This document shows positions 1 to 12,738 of a stretch of DNA of 64,000 nucleotides, in pieces; position 1 is the first letter of the stretch; each line of letters begins with the position of its first letter. Origin of the DNA: Rhinopithecus roxellana. Lineage: Eukaryota > Chordata > Mammalia > Primates > Cercopithecidae. The translations under genes and the position numbers were made by a program. Below the pieces are notes generated by a model. That model saw only the letters and a list, made by a program, of their open reading frames with translations, made no database searches and was not told where the DNA came from. Location of the stretch: positions 73,986,563 through 74,050,562 of the forward strand of contig NC_044564.1 in the NCBI RefSeq assembly GCF_007565055.1, written 5' to 3'.

Positions 1-99
1 GAGAAACCTAATATATATACAGTCCCAACCTTATTAAATATCACCTAAGGTTGACAAGAAAAAAAAGTTTCTTAGAAAAAAATGGTATTTATTTACTTA

Positions 100-463
100 T
101 TTATTACTTTTTTGTTTTTCTTTTAAAGAGACAAGATCTTGTTCTGTTGTCTGGGCTGGAGTATAGTGAAATGATCATAGCTCACTGCAGCCTCCAACTC
201 CTTGGCTCAAATGATCCTCTCACCTCAGCCTCCCGAGTTGCTGGGAATACAGCTGTGTGCTACCATATCCAGATAATTTTTTAATTTTTTTAAAGATGGA
301 GTCTCACTATGTTGCCCAGGCTGGTCTTGAACTCCTGAGCTCAAGCGATCCTCCCATCTCAGCCTTCCAAGTAGCTGGGACTACAGGTGTTTGCCACTAT
401 GCCCAGCTAAATTTTGAAATTTGTTTGGAGGTGGGGTCTTGTTATGTTGCCCCAGCTGGCTCA
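100..463 (-). mobile_element. Old Alu (AluJ-like), apparently rearranged
   Basis: Read on the minus strand this is a diverged Alu. The plus strand shows a T-rich start, then right-arm sequence with 'gctggagtatagtg' and 'gatcatagctcactgcagcc', an A/T linker, and left-arm sequence 'tatgttgcccaggctggtct'. The 'gatcatagctcactgcagcc' form and heavy divergence point to an AluJ. Oddly, the second unit ends with a right-arm style tail ('agtagctgggactacaggtg') and is followed by another linker and left-arm start ('tatgttgccccagctgg') up to about 463. There is thus roughly half an extra monomer. Open frames across it are Alu shadows, not genes. Confidence 0.85.
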
Positions 464-1304
464 TTATTTGATTATAAGACAGTTAAAGGTCACTTTGTGA
501 TGCATTATTTGAAACAAAAATAATCATAACAATTTCTAATAATTTTCCATAAATTTTAATTTAAACTCTGACTCAAATTCATTCAGATCAAGTTTCAACA
601 AAATAAATAGGATCAAGAGCAAATAATGTATTATCAATTGATATTGTCCACTGCTAATAAACATGAGTTTGAGTCTCACATGAGCCATTTGATTTCAAGG
701 CCTATGCTTTAGGTTACATTCCAAGCTTTTAGCCTATGTTTCTACCCCTCTGAAATATATCCTTAGCCACTAAGGGAACCTAGCAAGAGGTTATGGGTAA
801 ATGAATATGTGCAAATGCTCCTGTGAGAAAACAACCCAGACTTACAGGCAGTTGAAATGTAGTGGTGGGTAAATTATATCATTGCTATGTTATGGATGCA
901 TATGAAGAGGTAGCATCATCCTTTCTGTCGTTAAAAATTAACATTTTAACTTTCATTTGAAATCAGCTAGCAAGTAATACATTTATGTCGTGTGTATCAA
1001 AGTATACAATAAAGGTTGCTACTATTGTTTATTAGATGTTTAAGATCTTTTTTCTGTCTCAACTATATTACTTACAAATTGTTGAGACTGAAAACTGAAC
1101 CTCTAATTCTATTCATTATCTGATCTTGAACATTACTCATCCATATGCAAGATTTGTGTAAATGAATGTTCTTTCTTTGTTTATGGGACTAACTTAAATA
1201 ATGGTTCCACTGTGACACTCTTGTGCAGTGAAATGGAAAGTTTCTGTGGGTCTAAGATTTGCTAAGGGCCTCCCATAGGCTGGACACTAATATGGAAATA
1301 TTTA
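464..1304. other. Unassigned AT-rich sequence
   Basis: No repeat family, long open frame or RNA gene was recognised here. The composition is typical of primate intron or intergenic DNA. Confidence 0.6.
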
Positions 1305-1636
1305 GGTCAGGCATGGTGGCTCACGCCTGTAATCCCAGCACTGTGGGAGGCCGAGGCAGGTGGATCACTGAGGTCAGGAATTAGAGACCAGCCTGGTCAA
1401 CATGGTGAAACCCTGTCTCTACTAAAAATATAAGAAATTAGCTGGGTGTGGTGGCACATGCCTGTAATCCCAGCCACTTGGGAGGCTGAAGAAGGAGAAC
1501 CGTTTGAACCCGGGAGGCCGAGGTTGCAGTGAACTGAGATCATGCCACTGCACTCCAGCCTGGGCGACAAAGCAAGACTTTATCTCAAAAAATAAAAAAT
1601 AAAAAAAAAAAACAAAAAACAAAAACAGAAACAAAA
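1305..1636 (+). mobile_element. AluS-type SINE
   Basis: This is a full-length dimeric Alu in sense orientation. It starts at 'ggtcaggcatggtggctcac', has the middle linker 'ctactaaaaatataag', and ends with 'cactccagcctgggcgacaa' and an interrupted A-tail. The left arm reads 'ggaattagagaccagcctgg' and the right arm 'gaggttgcagtgaactgaga', as in AluS rather than AluY. The antisense frame across it is the usual Alu shadow. Confidence 0.93.
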
Positions 1637-1644
1637 CTATTTAA

Positions 1645-1740
1645 AGCAGTCCTCTGCCTCCAGGAGTTCACAATCTCGTGAGGGACCCAGGTAAAGGAAC
1701 ACTTGTCATATATTTTAAACAATGATATAAAAGAGTTTTG
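1645..1740 (-). mobile_element. Probable L2 fragment
   Basis: The plus strand 'caggagttcacaatctcgtg' followed by 'gaggg...caggtaaa...' resembles the reverse complement of the L2 3' region ('gagcttacattctagtgggg...agacaaataaac'). It is ancient and short, so the call is tentative. It lies directly beside the AluS, which may have inserted into it. Confidence 0.4.
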
Positions 1741-2470
1741 CACATAATTATGCTTTCTCCTCTAGCTTTTCTCACACCACCCACAAATGCTTTGTCATAG
1801 GGCCTATTATTTTTGCCTGCTCAGTGTTCCTTACATTTTCTCAAGGACTTTACATCTTCACCAGGACCCCAATTTTCCTTGGTGAATCATACCTTTCCAA
1901 TTATGATCTGTCATTTGAAGTATACCAGGCTGTCATTCAAGGTTGACTATATTCCTTTAACCAAGGGTCAGATATGTGACCCAAGAGAGGCTAACCTACA
2001 CCTCTTGCACCAACTTGAGTCTCAGTGAGTGACTTAGGAAATGAGAGTGGTTGGAGGCTTAATTCCCATGGTCACATCCTAAAGAGATTATCCAACCCAC
2101 CTTGACAACTAGTACTTCCTAGTCCTGCATGAAACCTAGTTGTTAAAGTTTACTTTGATTTTGTGAACAAGCTACTTCACCCCATATCTTTCCATAAACT
2201 CCTTAAAAATTTTAGTTTACATTATTTTAAAACAAAGACTCCCTGATACGATCAGAGATTCAATAGCAAAGCTCTCTCTAATTCTCCTTTTTCTGCCTAT
2301 GCCTTCATCCTGTCCTCATGAAAATTGCATTCTTTTTTACTGGCATTGTCTACGTTTTGCCTCTAGAGTATAGTGATTGCCATTTTAGGAAGATTCTTGG
2401 CCCAATTGAGGCAGATTTGGATTTACTCTTAGATTAATCTCATTGGGTAGGAATTAGAATGATCATTTTT
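1741..2470. other. Unassigned sequence
   Basis: No recognisable repeat or gene. A short open frame at 1813-2028 has no protein features that I recognise. Confidence 0.5.
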
Positions 2471-2685
2471 GAGAGTCAATTGTACATATCTCATTTAACT
2501 ATTACAATATCTATCTCATTCATTTAACTATTACAATAAATCTATGGATAATTATCTCAGTTTTATAGTTAAGGCAACAGTAGTTCAGATAGGTTAAGTA
2601 AATGGTTAAAGTTTATCTACCAGGAATATGTTAGAGGCTTAATTTGAACACACATCTATCTGACTTCAAAACTCAGACTTTTTGG
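2471..2685 (-). mobile_element. MIR fragment, with a 29-bp tandem step
   Basis: The run 'cagttttatagttaaggcaa', 'cagataggttaagtaaatgg' and a following 'aatttgaacacac' matches the reverse-complement MIR core ('cattttacagatgaggaaactg...gaggttaagtaac'). Inside it the 17-mer 'catttaactattacaat' occurs at 2492-2508 and again at 2521-2537, a small local duplication. Confidence 0.6.
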
Positions 2686-2704
2686 GGGGATTCCCTGCCA
2701 TCTG

Positions 2705-2885
2705 ACATCACAACTTTGTTATTTTGAAAACATCGCTTTACTTACCTCTGTGAATCTTAGTTTCATCGTCCATAAAATGGGAATATGAATGCCTATGACA
2801 TATAGTTGGTCATTAAATTGGAAAATATACAGACAGCCCTTAACCTTTGTAGGTGCTCAAAAATGTGGGTGATTTCTAATTCATG
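2705..2885 (+). mobile_element. MIR fragment
   Basis: The sense MIR core is visible as 'cttagtttcatcgtccataa' plus 'aatgggaatatgaatgcc', which corresponds to 'cctcagtttcctcatctgtaaaatggg'. The ends are estimated. It lies close to the antisense MIR at 2471-2685. Confidence 0.6.
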
Positions 2886-3268
2886 TGTTACCAAATTTGA
2901 TTTATAAGACTGGTGAATTCTTCTGAATTATGGAGAATTCAAAATCTTGGTTGAACCAGTCATTTCCAATTATAGCATACCTTAGCAAAATTTTCACCAG
3001 CACATCTAGCAGCTGAAAAACATTAAATTCCATTATGGTCTCCTTGTTCCCTCTATCCCTATATCTTCCCAACTACTGGGAAAAATGCTAACAAACAATA
3101 AACATCTGTAGTAGAACGTCAATTACAAAGTCTATTCATAAATTCAAATTCTTAGTAAGTGGAAATTGCTCTTTGCATATTTGCCCCTGGGATTACATAT
3201 TTGCTTATTGTGTTTCACATGTCATTTATCAGCTTAAAAATGTAACTCATTTTTATAATATTTTAGAA

Positions 3269-3342
3269 TATATATATATTCAGACATTCTTGTATGTGTG
3301 ATATATATGTGTGTATATTTATGTGTGTGTGTATATATGTGA

Positions 3343-3382
<40 letters not shown>
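3269..3382. repeat. Compound (TA)n/(TG)n microsatellite
   Basis: Alternating TA and TG/TGTA runs, including an uninterrupted TG run at about 3344-3362 followed by TA units to about 3381. Such alternating purine-pyrimidine tracts are usually length-polymorphic. Confidence 0.95.
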
Positions 3383-3404
3383 GTCCTATAAGTTTAGAGG
3401 AAAT

Positions 3405-3530
3405 TTTTGGTATTGCAGTGAAAATAATAGCAGTTCTACCTCACAGTGTTGTTGTGAGGCATAAATAAATAATATATGATAACAGTGCTTAGTGCAGAGT
3501 AAGTGCTCAGTAATTGCTAGATATGATTAT
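3405..3530 (+). mobile_element. MIR fragment
   Basis: The sense MIR tail is clear: 'tacctcacagtgttgttgtg', 'aggcataaataaataatata', 'cagtgcttagtgcagagtaa', 'gtgctcagtaattgct'. This matches the MIR 3' half (gttgtgaggattaaatgag ... agcacagtgcctggcacata ... gcgctcaataaat). Confidence 0.7.
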
Positions 3531-5157
3531 TAGGACAGTTATGTTTGCAGCATTTTGAACATAATTGATGCCTAGCAACTTTTTGTTGAATTGAATAGTT
3601 AACAGTCCCAAGAAAAGTTTTCGTGAGATAGGTTAGTAGTTGAAAAGAAAATATTTTAAATTGTACAATGTTTAAATGCAAAGTGTGGAACAGAAGTAGA
3701 ATTCAATTAAAAGTTTTGTTTCCTTTAAATCTAGCAAAGTTTTCTGATGTGAGATTTGATTATTATTGATTCAAATGAAGTTTTCGATTTTAGCTTCAGG
3801 TTTGAGTTTTGCTGCTAGGAAGTAATGCCTGTACTGATAGTTTGAGAGGGAAGTCATACTTTTGAAATGTACCACATTCTACAGGTAGTTCATTATCCTC
3901 ACAACTGTAAATGAAACCCACATCCTTTTCTTCTGGCCAAGGTGATGGTAAAAACACCCCAGAAAATATATTTTGTAAGCATGTATTTTATACACCTTGG
4001 TCAAAGGGACATTGTGGTGAGAATCACATGTTTAGAGTGGGTGGATGAGGCACAAGAACTACAGCTTTAGTAGCATCAGATACCCATGTGGAGCTCTATC
4101 TATTTGTGGTTGGGGAGTCTGGGGTGGGGGGTAGAGTAGGAAGGCTGGAAAGGCTGGGGAAGGAGAGATGTGAGGAATTCAATGGAATCAAGGTTAAGTC
4201 AGTAGGAATAACTGAAAGCATGATAAATCAAGGTCTATTGGAATAAATCTAAGGTATACACATCAGGGAAAGAACTTATAAACAACACTCGTGGTGATAC
4301 TGGCAAGGATACTGGAGACTGGGTCAAAGAGTTGAGTTCAGAGCGGAGTAAAGAACATGAGGATGTGACAGGACACATCTGATGGCCTAACTCTCTTTAT
4401 GTGTGCAGATCATGCATGGCAAGTCTACTGCTAAAGCAGACCAAGCAGCTTAATACTCTGAGGCAGGAAAGATTAATTCCTGAGGCAAGTCTTGCTATAT
4501 GTAAGCAGAAGACTCATATCAGTTTGGAAGGCTTGAGAAATTCTCATAAACAAGAAGCTTCATCTTCTGTAATAAGATATTTATTTACTACCGTCCACTT
4601 AAATATACAGCAGAATAAGAGACCAAAATTGAAATTAAACAAGAGAAGTATCATTGTATCCCATCATAATTGTCTTCTCCATCTCTGTCCCCAGCTATGA
4701 CGAGGAACATGTTATAGGATGTATCGATAGTAGGAGCAATATTTTAGATGGCAAGTTTTTGTAGATTGATGTTGACATGAGTTATACAAATAATGTTTTG
4801 TTCCCATTTATCACTGATGGATGTATTGACTTGTTTAACAAAAACAAGAACAAAGTGCTTCTTTTAAAATGTAATGAAAGCATTACAATTTGTTGAGATT
4901 TTAAAAATCTTGATTTTCATCATGGCTGTTAACCTATTTCTAGAATTCATGTAGTCACATCTATTGTTAATAAAAAAGGAGGAGAATGTGTGAGGGGTCC
5001 AGAGGAAGGGAGATAACTCAAAAGCCAGTGATATTTACACTTTAACACGATGAGTAGTGAGAAAAATTTTCCACCCTCTGACAGTATAATTCTGTCTGAA
5101 TTCTTTAGAATGATGTCTTTTTATCTATTAAATATATTTATTAGTAAATACTAATAT
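3531..5157. other. Unassigned sequence
   Basis: No repeat or gene could be assigned. A 99-codon open frame at 4401-4700 (+) has no domain that I recognise, no splice or Kozak support, and composition like its surroundings, so it is not called as a gene. A G-rich patch lies around 4112-4170. Confidence 0.5.
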
Positions 5158-6017
5158 TATTCCTTTGGCATTTTAAAAGCTTTATTGTGAAAATCTAATA
5201 TACACCAAAAATATGTTAGATTTTTAAGAAAAAAATCTATGGATTTAGATTAGGTTATATAGAAAAAGGTATAAATTTAGATTTATAGATTATAGTTATA
5301 TTTACAGTTTAATTATAGAGAAAAATATGATAAATTATCATGGACATTCTCGATCAGCTGCAAGAATTGTTAACATTTTGACAATCTTGTTTCATTTAGT
5401 TTCCCACTTTTTTTTGAAGTATTTAGGCAAATTCTAAACAATGCATAATTTCACCCATAAATACTTCACTGTGCATTTCTAACTGAAAGAACATATTTTA
5501 TGTATAAACTGTTATCACCATAACTTACAAAATTAACAATATTTTAATCTAATCTAATATTTAATCCATATTTAAATTTACTGGATTATCTCACATATTT
5601 TTAACAGTATATCCCATTTATTAGAATTAAGCAAAGTCAATGTGAGTGATTAGAAATCATAAAAGACACTTGAAGAAACATTCATACTAATGGTAATATG
5701 ATGAAAATGATAATGAGGATAATGATAGGCTTGTGATTATTGTAGCAAAAATAATTATTGTCCCTGGTATTAAGCTGCAAAAATCTTTGGTCTTAAATTG
5801 CATTCGTTAGAAAGACAATTTAAAAGTTTTTGCTTTTTAGATTTTAGTAAAACTTTAATTTCCTAAAAAAGAATCATAAGAATCTTGGAAAATAAATCGT
5901 AATTTCATCACCCAGTAATAACCACTTAACATCCTGGGATATTTCCCACAGTCTTCTTTGTGGATATATGCGTATGATATACGGAAGTGTGTGTAATGTG
6001 AATAAAACTAGGATTTC
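5158..6017. mobile_element. Ancient repeat-like sequence, upstream part
   Basis: The text around 5360-5600 ('ttaacattttgacaatcttg', 'taatttcacccataaatact') and 5900-6005 ('taataaccacttaacatcct') resembles old dispersed mammalian repeats that I cannot classify. It appears to resume at about 13391 ('tttctttataacccactcat'), suggesting that the L1 block at 6018-13390 interrupts one ancient element. Confidence 0.3.
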
Positions 6018-7758
6018 CGAGGAGGACAAGATGGCAGATTAGAAGCAGCTATGGTCCATGACACTCACAGAGAGGAATGAATGAAAGGGGTGAAAAAATA
6101 TGGCACCTTCAACTGAAATATCCAAGTACTTGCACTGGGACTGACTAGAGAAACAACTCAACCCACAGAGAATTAAAAAAGCAGGGCAGGGTGACAGCCC
6201 ACCCAGGAGTGACACGGAGCTAAGGGAACCCCCACTCCCAGCCAAGGGAAGCAGTGAGTGAATGTGTGATCCCAGGTAAGCATGCTTCTCCCATGGATCT
6301 TTGCAACTTGTGGATCAGGAGATCCTCTCCTGAGCCCATGCCACTGAGGCCTTGATTCCAACACACAGAGCTGTACGGAGTCTGAGCAGAGCAGCTGCTC
6401 AGGCATGCACAGAGACCCAGGAGCTTTACATACTCGGACCCCAGGATCCCCAACAAAGGTGTCTGCAACTCAGACAAGGCAGGATGTCTGTACATAACCC
6501 TAGGAAGGGAGTTGAACCCAGGGAGCCAAACAGCATCAGCGTGCAAGCCCCACTTCCATGGCACCTCACAAAATAAGACCCACTGGCTTGGAGTTCCAGC
6601 CAGCCACTAGCAGCGGCGTAGGGCCTGCCTGAGATGAGAGGCAGTTCCTGGGAAGAGAGGCAGGCCACTATTCTGCTATTTAGTTAACTCAGCCATTCCA
6701 GTCTGCAGGCTTTGGAGAGTCCAGAGTGTTCAGAAGAGGAAGGGTCCCCCCAGCGCAGCACAGCTGCTTTGTCAGAATGTGGTTTTTTATTTTAAAAATA
6801 AAAAAGACTTCTATTTTAAGCGGGACCCAGATACATTCCTCCTCACTGGATGGGACCTCCTAGCTGAGGCTTCCAGCACCCCCTGCCCACGTATATTCTA
6901 CAGACAGAGCTCTGATCTCTCCATGGGACAGAGTGCTGCCCATGGCCCTTCCCATGATGGGAGGACTGCCACCTTGGTTGTTTGGACTACGCAGCCTGCA
7001 GGCTTCAGAGAGTCCAAGCCAACAGAGGCAGGGGCAACTCCCCGGAACAACAACAGTTTTGTCAAGGACAGACTGCATCCTTAAGTGGGACCCTGATTCA
7101 CTCTTCCTCCAGAGGAAGATCCTCTTAGTCAGAGCCTTTGGCCACATCTGCCTGTATTGTACAGCCAGCAGAGTTTTAATTTCTCCCTGGGATGGAATGC
7201 CAGGGGGTCAAGGCAGGCCACCAGCTTGGTTGTTTGTCTGTTTCAGCCAGTCCAGCCTGTGTGCCTTGGAGAGCCCAAACCAACTGGTGGCTGAAGGGAT
7301 CCCTAACACCACACTGCTGCTCTATCAAAAAGCAGCCAGACTACTTCTTTAAGCAGATCCCTGACCTCATTCCTCCTGACTGGGTAAGATCTCCCAACTG
7401 GGGTCACCAGACACCTCCTACAGGTGTGTTTGGGCTGGCAACAGGTCAGTAACCCCCTAGGATGGAACTTCCAGAGGAAGGGGTAGGTTGACATCTTTGC
7501 TGTTTTACAGCCTTCACTGGTGATACCTCCACGTATGGGAAAATCTGAGGCAATTAGGGTCAGGAGTGGACCCTAAGTAAACTGCAGCAGCCCTATAGAA
7601 AAGTGGCCAGACTGTCAAAAGAGAAACAAACAAACCACCTCCACCTCCACCACCACCAGCACCACCCCCAACACCAACAAGAAGAACAATAACAAACGAC
7701 AAAAAGCCCATCCAAAGGTTAGCAATCTAAAAGCTTCAGGGTAGATAAGCCCATAAAG

Positions 7759-8801
7759 ATGAGAAAGAATGAGCACAGAAATGCTAAAATCTCAAAAAGC
7801 CAGAGTGTCCCCTTTTCTTCAAATAACTGTAACACCTCTTAAGCAAGTGCTCAGGACTGGGCTGAGGCTGAGATGGTTGGAATGACAGAAGCAGGCTTCA
7901 GAATATGAATAAAAAGGAATCTCACTGAGCTAAAGGAGTATGTTGTAACTCAATGCAAAGAAGCCAAGAATCATAATAAAACAATGCAAGAGGTAACAAA
8001 AAAAGTAACCAGTATAGAGAGGAACATAATTGATCTAATAGAGCTGAAAAACACACTACAAGAACCCCACAATGCAATCACAAGTATTAATAGCAGAATA
8101 GACCAGGTGGAGGCAAGAATGTCAGAATTTGAAGACTACCTTTTTAAAATAAGATAGGCAGACAAGAACAGAGAAAAAATAATAAAAAGGAACAAACAAA
8201 ACCCCCAAGAAATATGGGATTATGTAAAGAGACCAAATCTACAACTCATCAGGGTACCTGAAAGAGACAGGGAGAATGGAGCCAATTTGGAAAATATACT
8301 TCATGATATCATCCAGGAAAACTTCCTCATCCTAGCCAGACAGGCCAATATTCAAATTCAGAAAATTCAGAGAACTCCAATAAGATACTCCATGAGAAGT
8401 TTATCCACAAGACACATAATCGTCAGATTCTCCAAAGTTGAAATGAAAGAAAATTGTTAAGGGCCAGAAGAGAGAAAGGCCAGGTCACTTACAAAGAGAA
8501 GCCCATTCAGACTAACAACGAACCTCTCAGTGTAAATCCTACAAACCAGAAGAGATTGGGGGCCAATATTAAACATTCTTAAAGAAAAGAAATTCCATCC
8601 CAGAATTTTATATCTGGCCAAACTAAGCTTCATAAGCAAAAATGAAATAAGATCCTTTTCAGACAAGCAAATGCCAAGGGAATAGTTACCACCAGACCTG
8701 CCCTACAAGAGTTCCTGAAGGAAGCACTAAATATGGAAAGGAAAAACCATTACCAGCAAGTACAAAGACACACTGAACTATGCAAACCAGTGACACTATG
8801 A
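7759..8801 (+). pseudogene. L1 ORF1 relic (RNA-binding chaperone)
   Basis: The start 'atgagaaagaatgagcacag' matches the usual ORF1 beginning. The coiled-coil part is recognisable at about 7980-8150, ending near 'aagactacctttttaaaat' with a stop. The RRM and C-terminal parts follow (for example 'caaatctacaactcatcagg' at 8235, 'tccaaagttgaaatgaaag' at 8432, 'cagacaagcaaatgccaagg' at 8661). Intact ORF1p forms trimers that coat L1 RNA. Here internal stops (for example near 8157 and 8459) break the frame, so no product is expected. Confidence 0.85.
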
Positions 8802-8842
8802 CAAAAACACATAGCTCTGCAAAATAAGGAGTTGTCATCATT

Positions 8843-11800
8843 ATGACAGGATCAAATCCATATGTAACAATACTAACTTTAAATGTAAATGAGCAACATG
8901 CCCCAATTAAAAGACACTGAATGTCAAGATGGATAAAGAACCAAGACCCATTGGTATGCTGTCTTTAAGAGACCTAGCTCATATGCAAAGATGCACGTAG
9001 GCTCAAAAATAAAGAAATGAAGGAAAATTTACCAAGCAAATGGAAAACAGAAAAAAACAGGAGCTACAATCTTAGTTTCTGACAAAACATATTTTAAACC
9101 AACAAAGTTAAAAAAAAAAAAAAACACAAAGAAGGACATTACATAATGATAAAGGGTTCAACTCAACAAAAATATCTAACTATTCTAAATATATGTGCAG
9201 CCAACACAGGAGCACCCAGATTCATGAAACAAGTTCTTAGAGACCTTCAAAGAGACATAGACTCCCACGCAGTAATAGTAGAAGACTTTAACATCTCATT
9301 GACAGTATTAGACAGATCATCATGAGAGAAAATTAACGAAGCTATTTTGGACCTAAACTCTGCTCATGATCCAGTGGACTTTATAGATATCAACAGAATT
9401 CTTCAACCAAAAATGAGAGAATATGCATTTTTCTCAATACCACATGACATTTACTGTAAAACTGATCACATAATTGGAAGTAAAACACTCCTAACAAGTG
9501 AAAAAGAACTGAAATCATACCAGACAATCTTTCAGACCACAGCACAATCAAATTCGAACTCAAGATTAAGAAATTTACTCAAAAACAAACAACTACATGG
9601 ACAACCTGCTCCTGAATGACTTTTGGGCAAATAATTAAATTAAGCCAGAAATCAAGAAGTTATTTGAAAGTAATGAGAACAAAGATACAATGTACCAGAA
9701 TCTCTGGGACACAGCTAAGGCAATGTAAGAGGGAAATATTAGCACTAAATGCCTACATCAAAAAGCTAGAAAGATCTCAAGTTAAGAACCTAACACCACA
9801 ACTAAGGTAACTAGAGAACCAAGAGTAAACAAACCCAAAAGCTAGCAGAAGACAGTAAATAACCATGATCAGAGCTAAACTGAAGGAGATATGGACGTGA
9901 AAAACCCTTCACAAAATCAGCAAATCAAGGAGCTAGTTTTTTGACAAAATTATTAAAATAGACTGCTAGCTAGACTAATAAGAAAAAAGAGAAGATTCAA
10001 ATAAACACAATTGGAAACAATAAAGGAGATATCACCACTGACCCCACAAAAATACAAGTAACCATCAGAAAACACTGTAAACACCTCTAATCACATAAAC
10101 TAGAAAATCTAGAAGAAATGTATCCATTCCTGGACACATATACCCTCCCAAGACTGAATCAGAAAGCAAATGATTCCATGAAAGACCAATAATGAGTTCT
10201 GAAATTGAGCCAGTAATAAATAGCCTACCAACCAAAAAAGCCCAGGACCAGACAGATTTACAGCTGAATTCTGTAAGAGGTACAAAGAAGCCCTGAAACT
10301 ATTCTAGAAAATTGAAAAGGAGGGACTCCTCCCTAACTCAATCTATGAGGCCAACATCATCCTGATACCAAAACTTGGCAGAGATATAACAACAAGAAAA
10401 AAACTTTAGGCCAATATCCTTGATAAAACTTGATACAAAAATCCTCAACAAAATACTGGCAAACCAAATCCAGCAGAGCATCAAAAAGCTTATCCACCAC
10501 AATCAAGTTGGCTTTATCCCAGGATGCAAGCCTGGTTCAACATACACAAATCAATAAATGTGATTCACCACATAAACGGAAGTAAAGACAAAACCACATG
10601 GTTATCTCAATAGATGCAGAAAAGGGCTTCAATAAAATTCAACATCCCTTCCTGTTAAAAACTCTCAAAAAACTAGGTGTTGAAGGAACATACCTCGAAA
10701 TATTAGGAGTCAAATTTGGAAAACCCACAGACAATATCAGTTTTGCCAATACTGAATGAGCAAAAGCTGGAAGCATTACCCTGAAAATTAGCACAAGACG
10801 AGGTTGCCCTCTTTCACGACTTCTATTCAACATAGCATTAGAAGTTTTGGCCAGGGCAATTACGCAAGAGAAATAAATAAAGGTATTCAAAGAGGAAGAG
10901 AGAAAGTAAAACTATCTCTGCTTTCAGATGACGTGATTCTATATCTAGAAAACCCCATAGTCTCAGCCAAAAAGTTTCTTATGCTGATAAGCAACTTCAG
11001 CAAAGTCTCAGGATACAAAACCAATGTGAAAAAATTGCTAGCATTCCTATACACAAACAACAGTCAAGCCAAGAGCCAAATCGTGAATGAACTCCCATTT
11101 ACAATTGCCACAAAAAGAGTAAAATACCTAGGAATACAACTAACAAGGGAAGTGAAGGGCCTCCTCAAGGAAAACTACAAACCACTGCTCAAAGAAATCA
11201 GAGATGACACAAACAAATGAAAAGCCATTTCATGCTTGTGGATAGGAAGAATCAATATTGTGAGCATGGCCATACTGCCCAAAGCAATTTATAGATCCAA
11301 TGCTATTCCCATTAAAATGCCACTGACATTCTTCACAGAATTAGAAGAAACTGTTTAACAGATTGATATGGAACCAAAAAAGAGCCCAAATAGCCAAGGC
11401 AATCCTAAGCAAAAAATAAATAAATAGATAAATAAATAAATAAAGCTAGCGTCATCACACTACCTTATTTTAAACTGTATTACAGAGCTACAGTAACCAA
11501 AACAGCATGGTACTGGTCCAAGAACAGATATATAGACCAAGGAACATAATAGAGAACCCAGAAATAAGACTGCACACTTACAACCATCTGATATTTGACA
11601 AAACTGACAAAAATAAACAATGGGGAAAAGATTTCCTGTGCAATAAGTTGTGCTGGGATAACTGACTAGCCATATACAGATGGTATACTTCCTTATACCA
11701 TCAACGAAAATCAACTCAAGATGGATGGAATACTCAAATGTAAAACCCAAACCTATCACAACCCTAGAAGAAAATCTAGACAACACCAAACAGGACATAG

Positions 11801-12738
11801 GAATGGGCAAAGATTTCATGACAAAGATGCCAAAAGCAAATGCATCAAAAGCAAAAATTGACAAACGAGATCTAATTAAACTAAAAAGCTTCTGCACAGC
11901 AAAAGAAACTATCAACTGAGTAAACAGACAACCTACAGAATGGGAGGACATTTTTGCAATCTATGAAAGTGACAAAGTCTAATATTCAGCATCTATAAAG
12001 AACTTAAACAAATTTACAAGGAAAAAACAACCCCATTAAAAAGTGGACAAAGGACATGAACAGACACTTTTCAAAAGAAGACACACAGGTGGCCAACAAA
12101 CATATGAAGAAAGCTCAACATCACTGATCATTAGAGAAATGCAAATCAAAACCACAATGAGATACCGTCTCACACCTGCCAGAATGGCTATTATTAAAAA
12201 GTCAAGAAGCAACAGATACTGGTGATGTTCTGGAGAAAAAAATGCTTTTACACTGTTGGTGAGAGTATAAATTAGTTCAACCATTGTGGAAGACAGTGTG
12301 ACGATTCCTCAAAGACCTAGAGGCAGAAATACCAAATACCATTTGACCCAGCAATCCCATTACTGGGTATGTATGCAAAGGAATATAAATCACTCTATTA
12401 TAAAGATACATGCACACATATGTTCATTGCAGCTCTATTCACAATAGCTATTTTGTGCATTAGCTATTTTTCCCGATGCCCTCCCTCCCTATGCCCACCT
12501 CCCCAACCCCAGTTGTAAAGATATGGAATCAATCTAAACGCCCATCTGTGATAGACTCAATAAAGAGAATGTGGTACATATATACATATACACCATGGAA
12601 TACTATGCCACCATAAAAAGGAACGAGATCATGCCCTTTTTAGGGACATGGATGGAGCTGGAGGCCATTATCCTTAGAGAACTAACACAGGACCAGAAAA
12701 CCAAAAGCCACGTGTTCTCATTTATAAATCGGAGCTGA
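8843..12738 (+). pseudogene. L1 ORF2 relic (endonuclease/reverse transcriptase)
   Basis: The region begins with 'atgacaggatcaaatccata', the familiar ORF2 start, and ends with the conserved 3' stretch just before 'ggagctga'. The endonuclease region lies at about 8843-9560. The reverse-transcriptase palm is recognisable in the open stretch 10804-11220, where the catalytic motif reads LLSDDVILY (family form: F/L-A-D-D). The thumb and C-terminal region follows, with the zinc-knuckle area after about 12000. Frameshifts and stops split it into short frames. A (AAAT)n insertion at about 11411 and the patch at 12456-12518 further disrupt it. Confidence 0.88.
12456..12518 (-). repeat. 63-bp patch duplicated from neighbouring antisense L1
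   Basis: Within the sense L1 ORF2, between 'tattcacaatagc' and 'aaagatatggaatcaa' (contiguous in normal L1), lies a foreign segment. It is nearly identical to 13012-13072 in the downstream antisense L1 fragment. The only difference is a C-run of 5 versus 3. The patch is in the orientation of the antisense element, so it is reversed relative to the host L1. The 10-mer 'tagctatttt' occurs on both sides of its left junction, which suggests microhomology-guided copying. Confidence 0.85.

Noticed and set aside
3269..3382. Possible replication or recombination hot spot at the TA/TG tract
   Set aside because: Only sequence composition supports it; such microsatellites are common.
4401..4700. 99-codon open frame in unassigned sequence
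   Set aside because: No domain, no start context or splice support, composition like the surroundings; consistent with chance.
6039..7452. Cluster of overlapping frames on both strands
   Set aside because: All fall in the 5'UTR of the first L1, which is GC-richer than its surroundings.
7514..7711. Glycine-rich antisense frame
   Set aside because: It is the reverse reading of a CCA/CCACC expansion in the L1 5'UTR.
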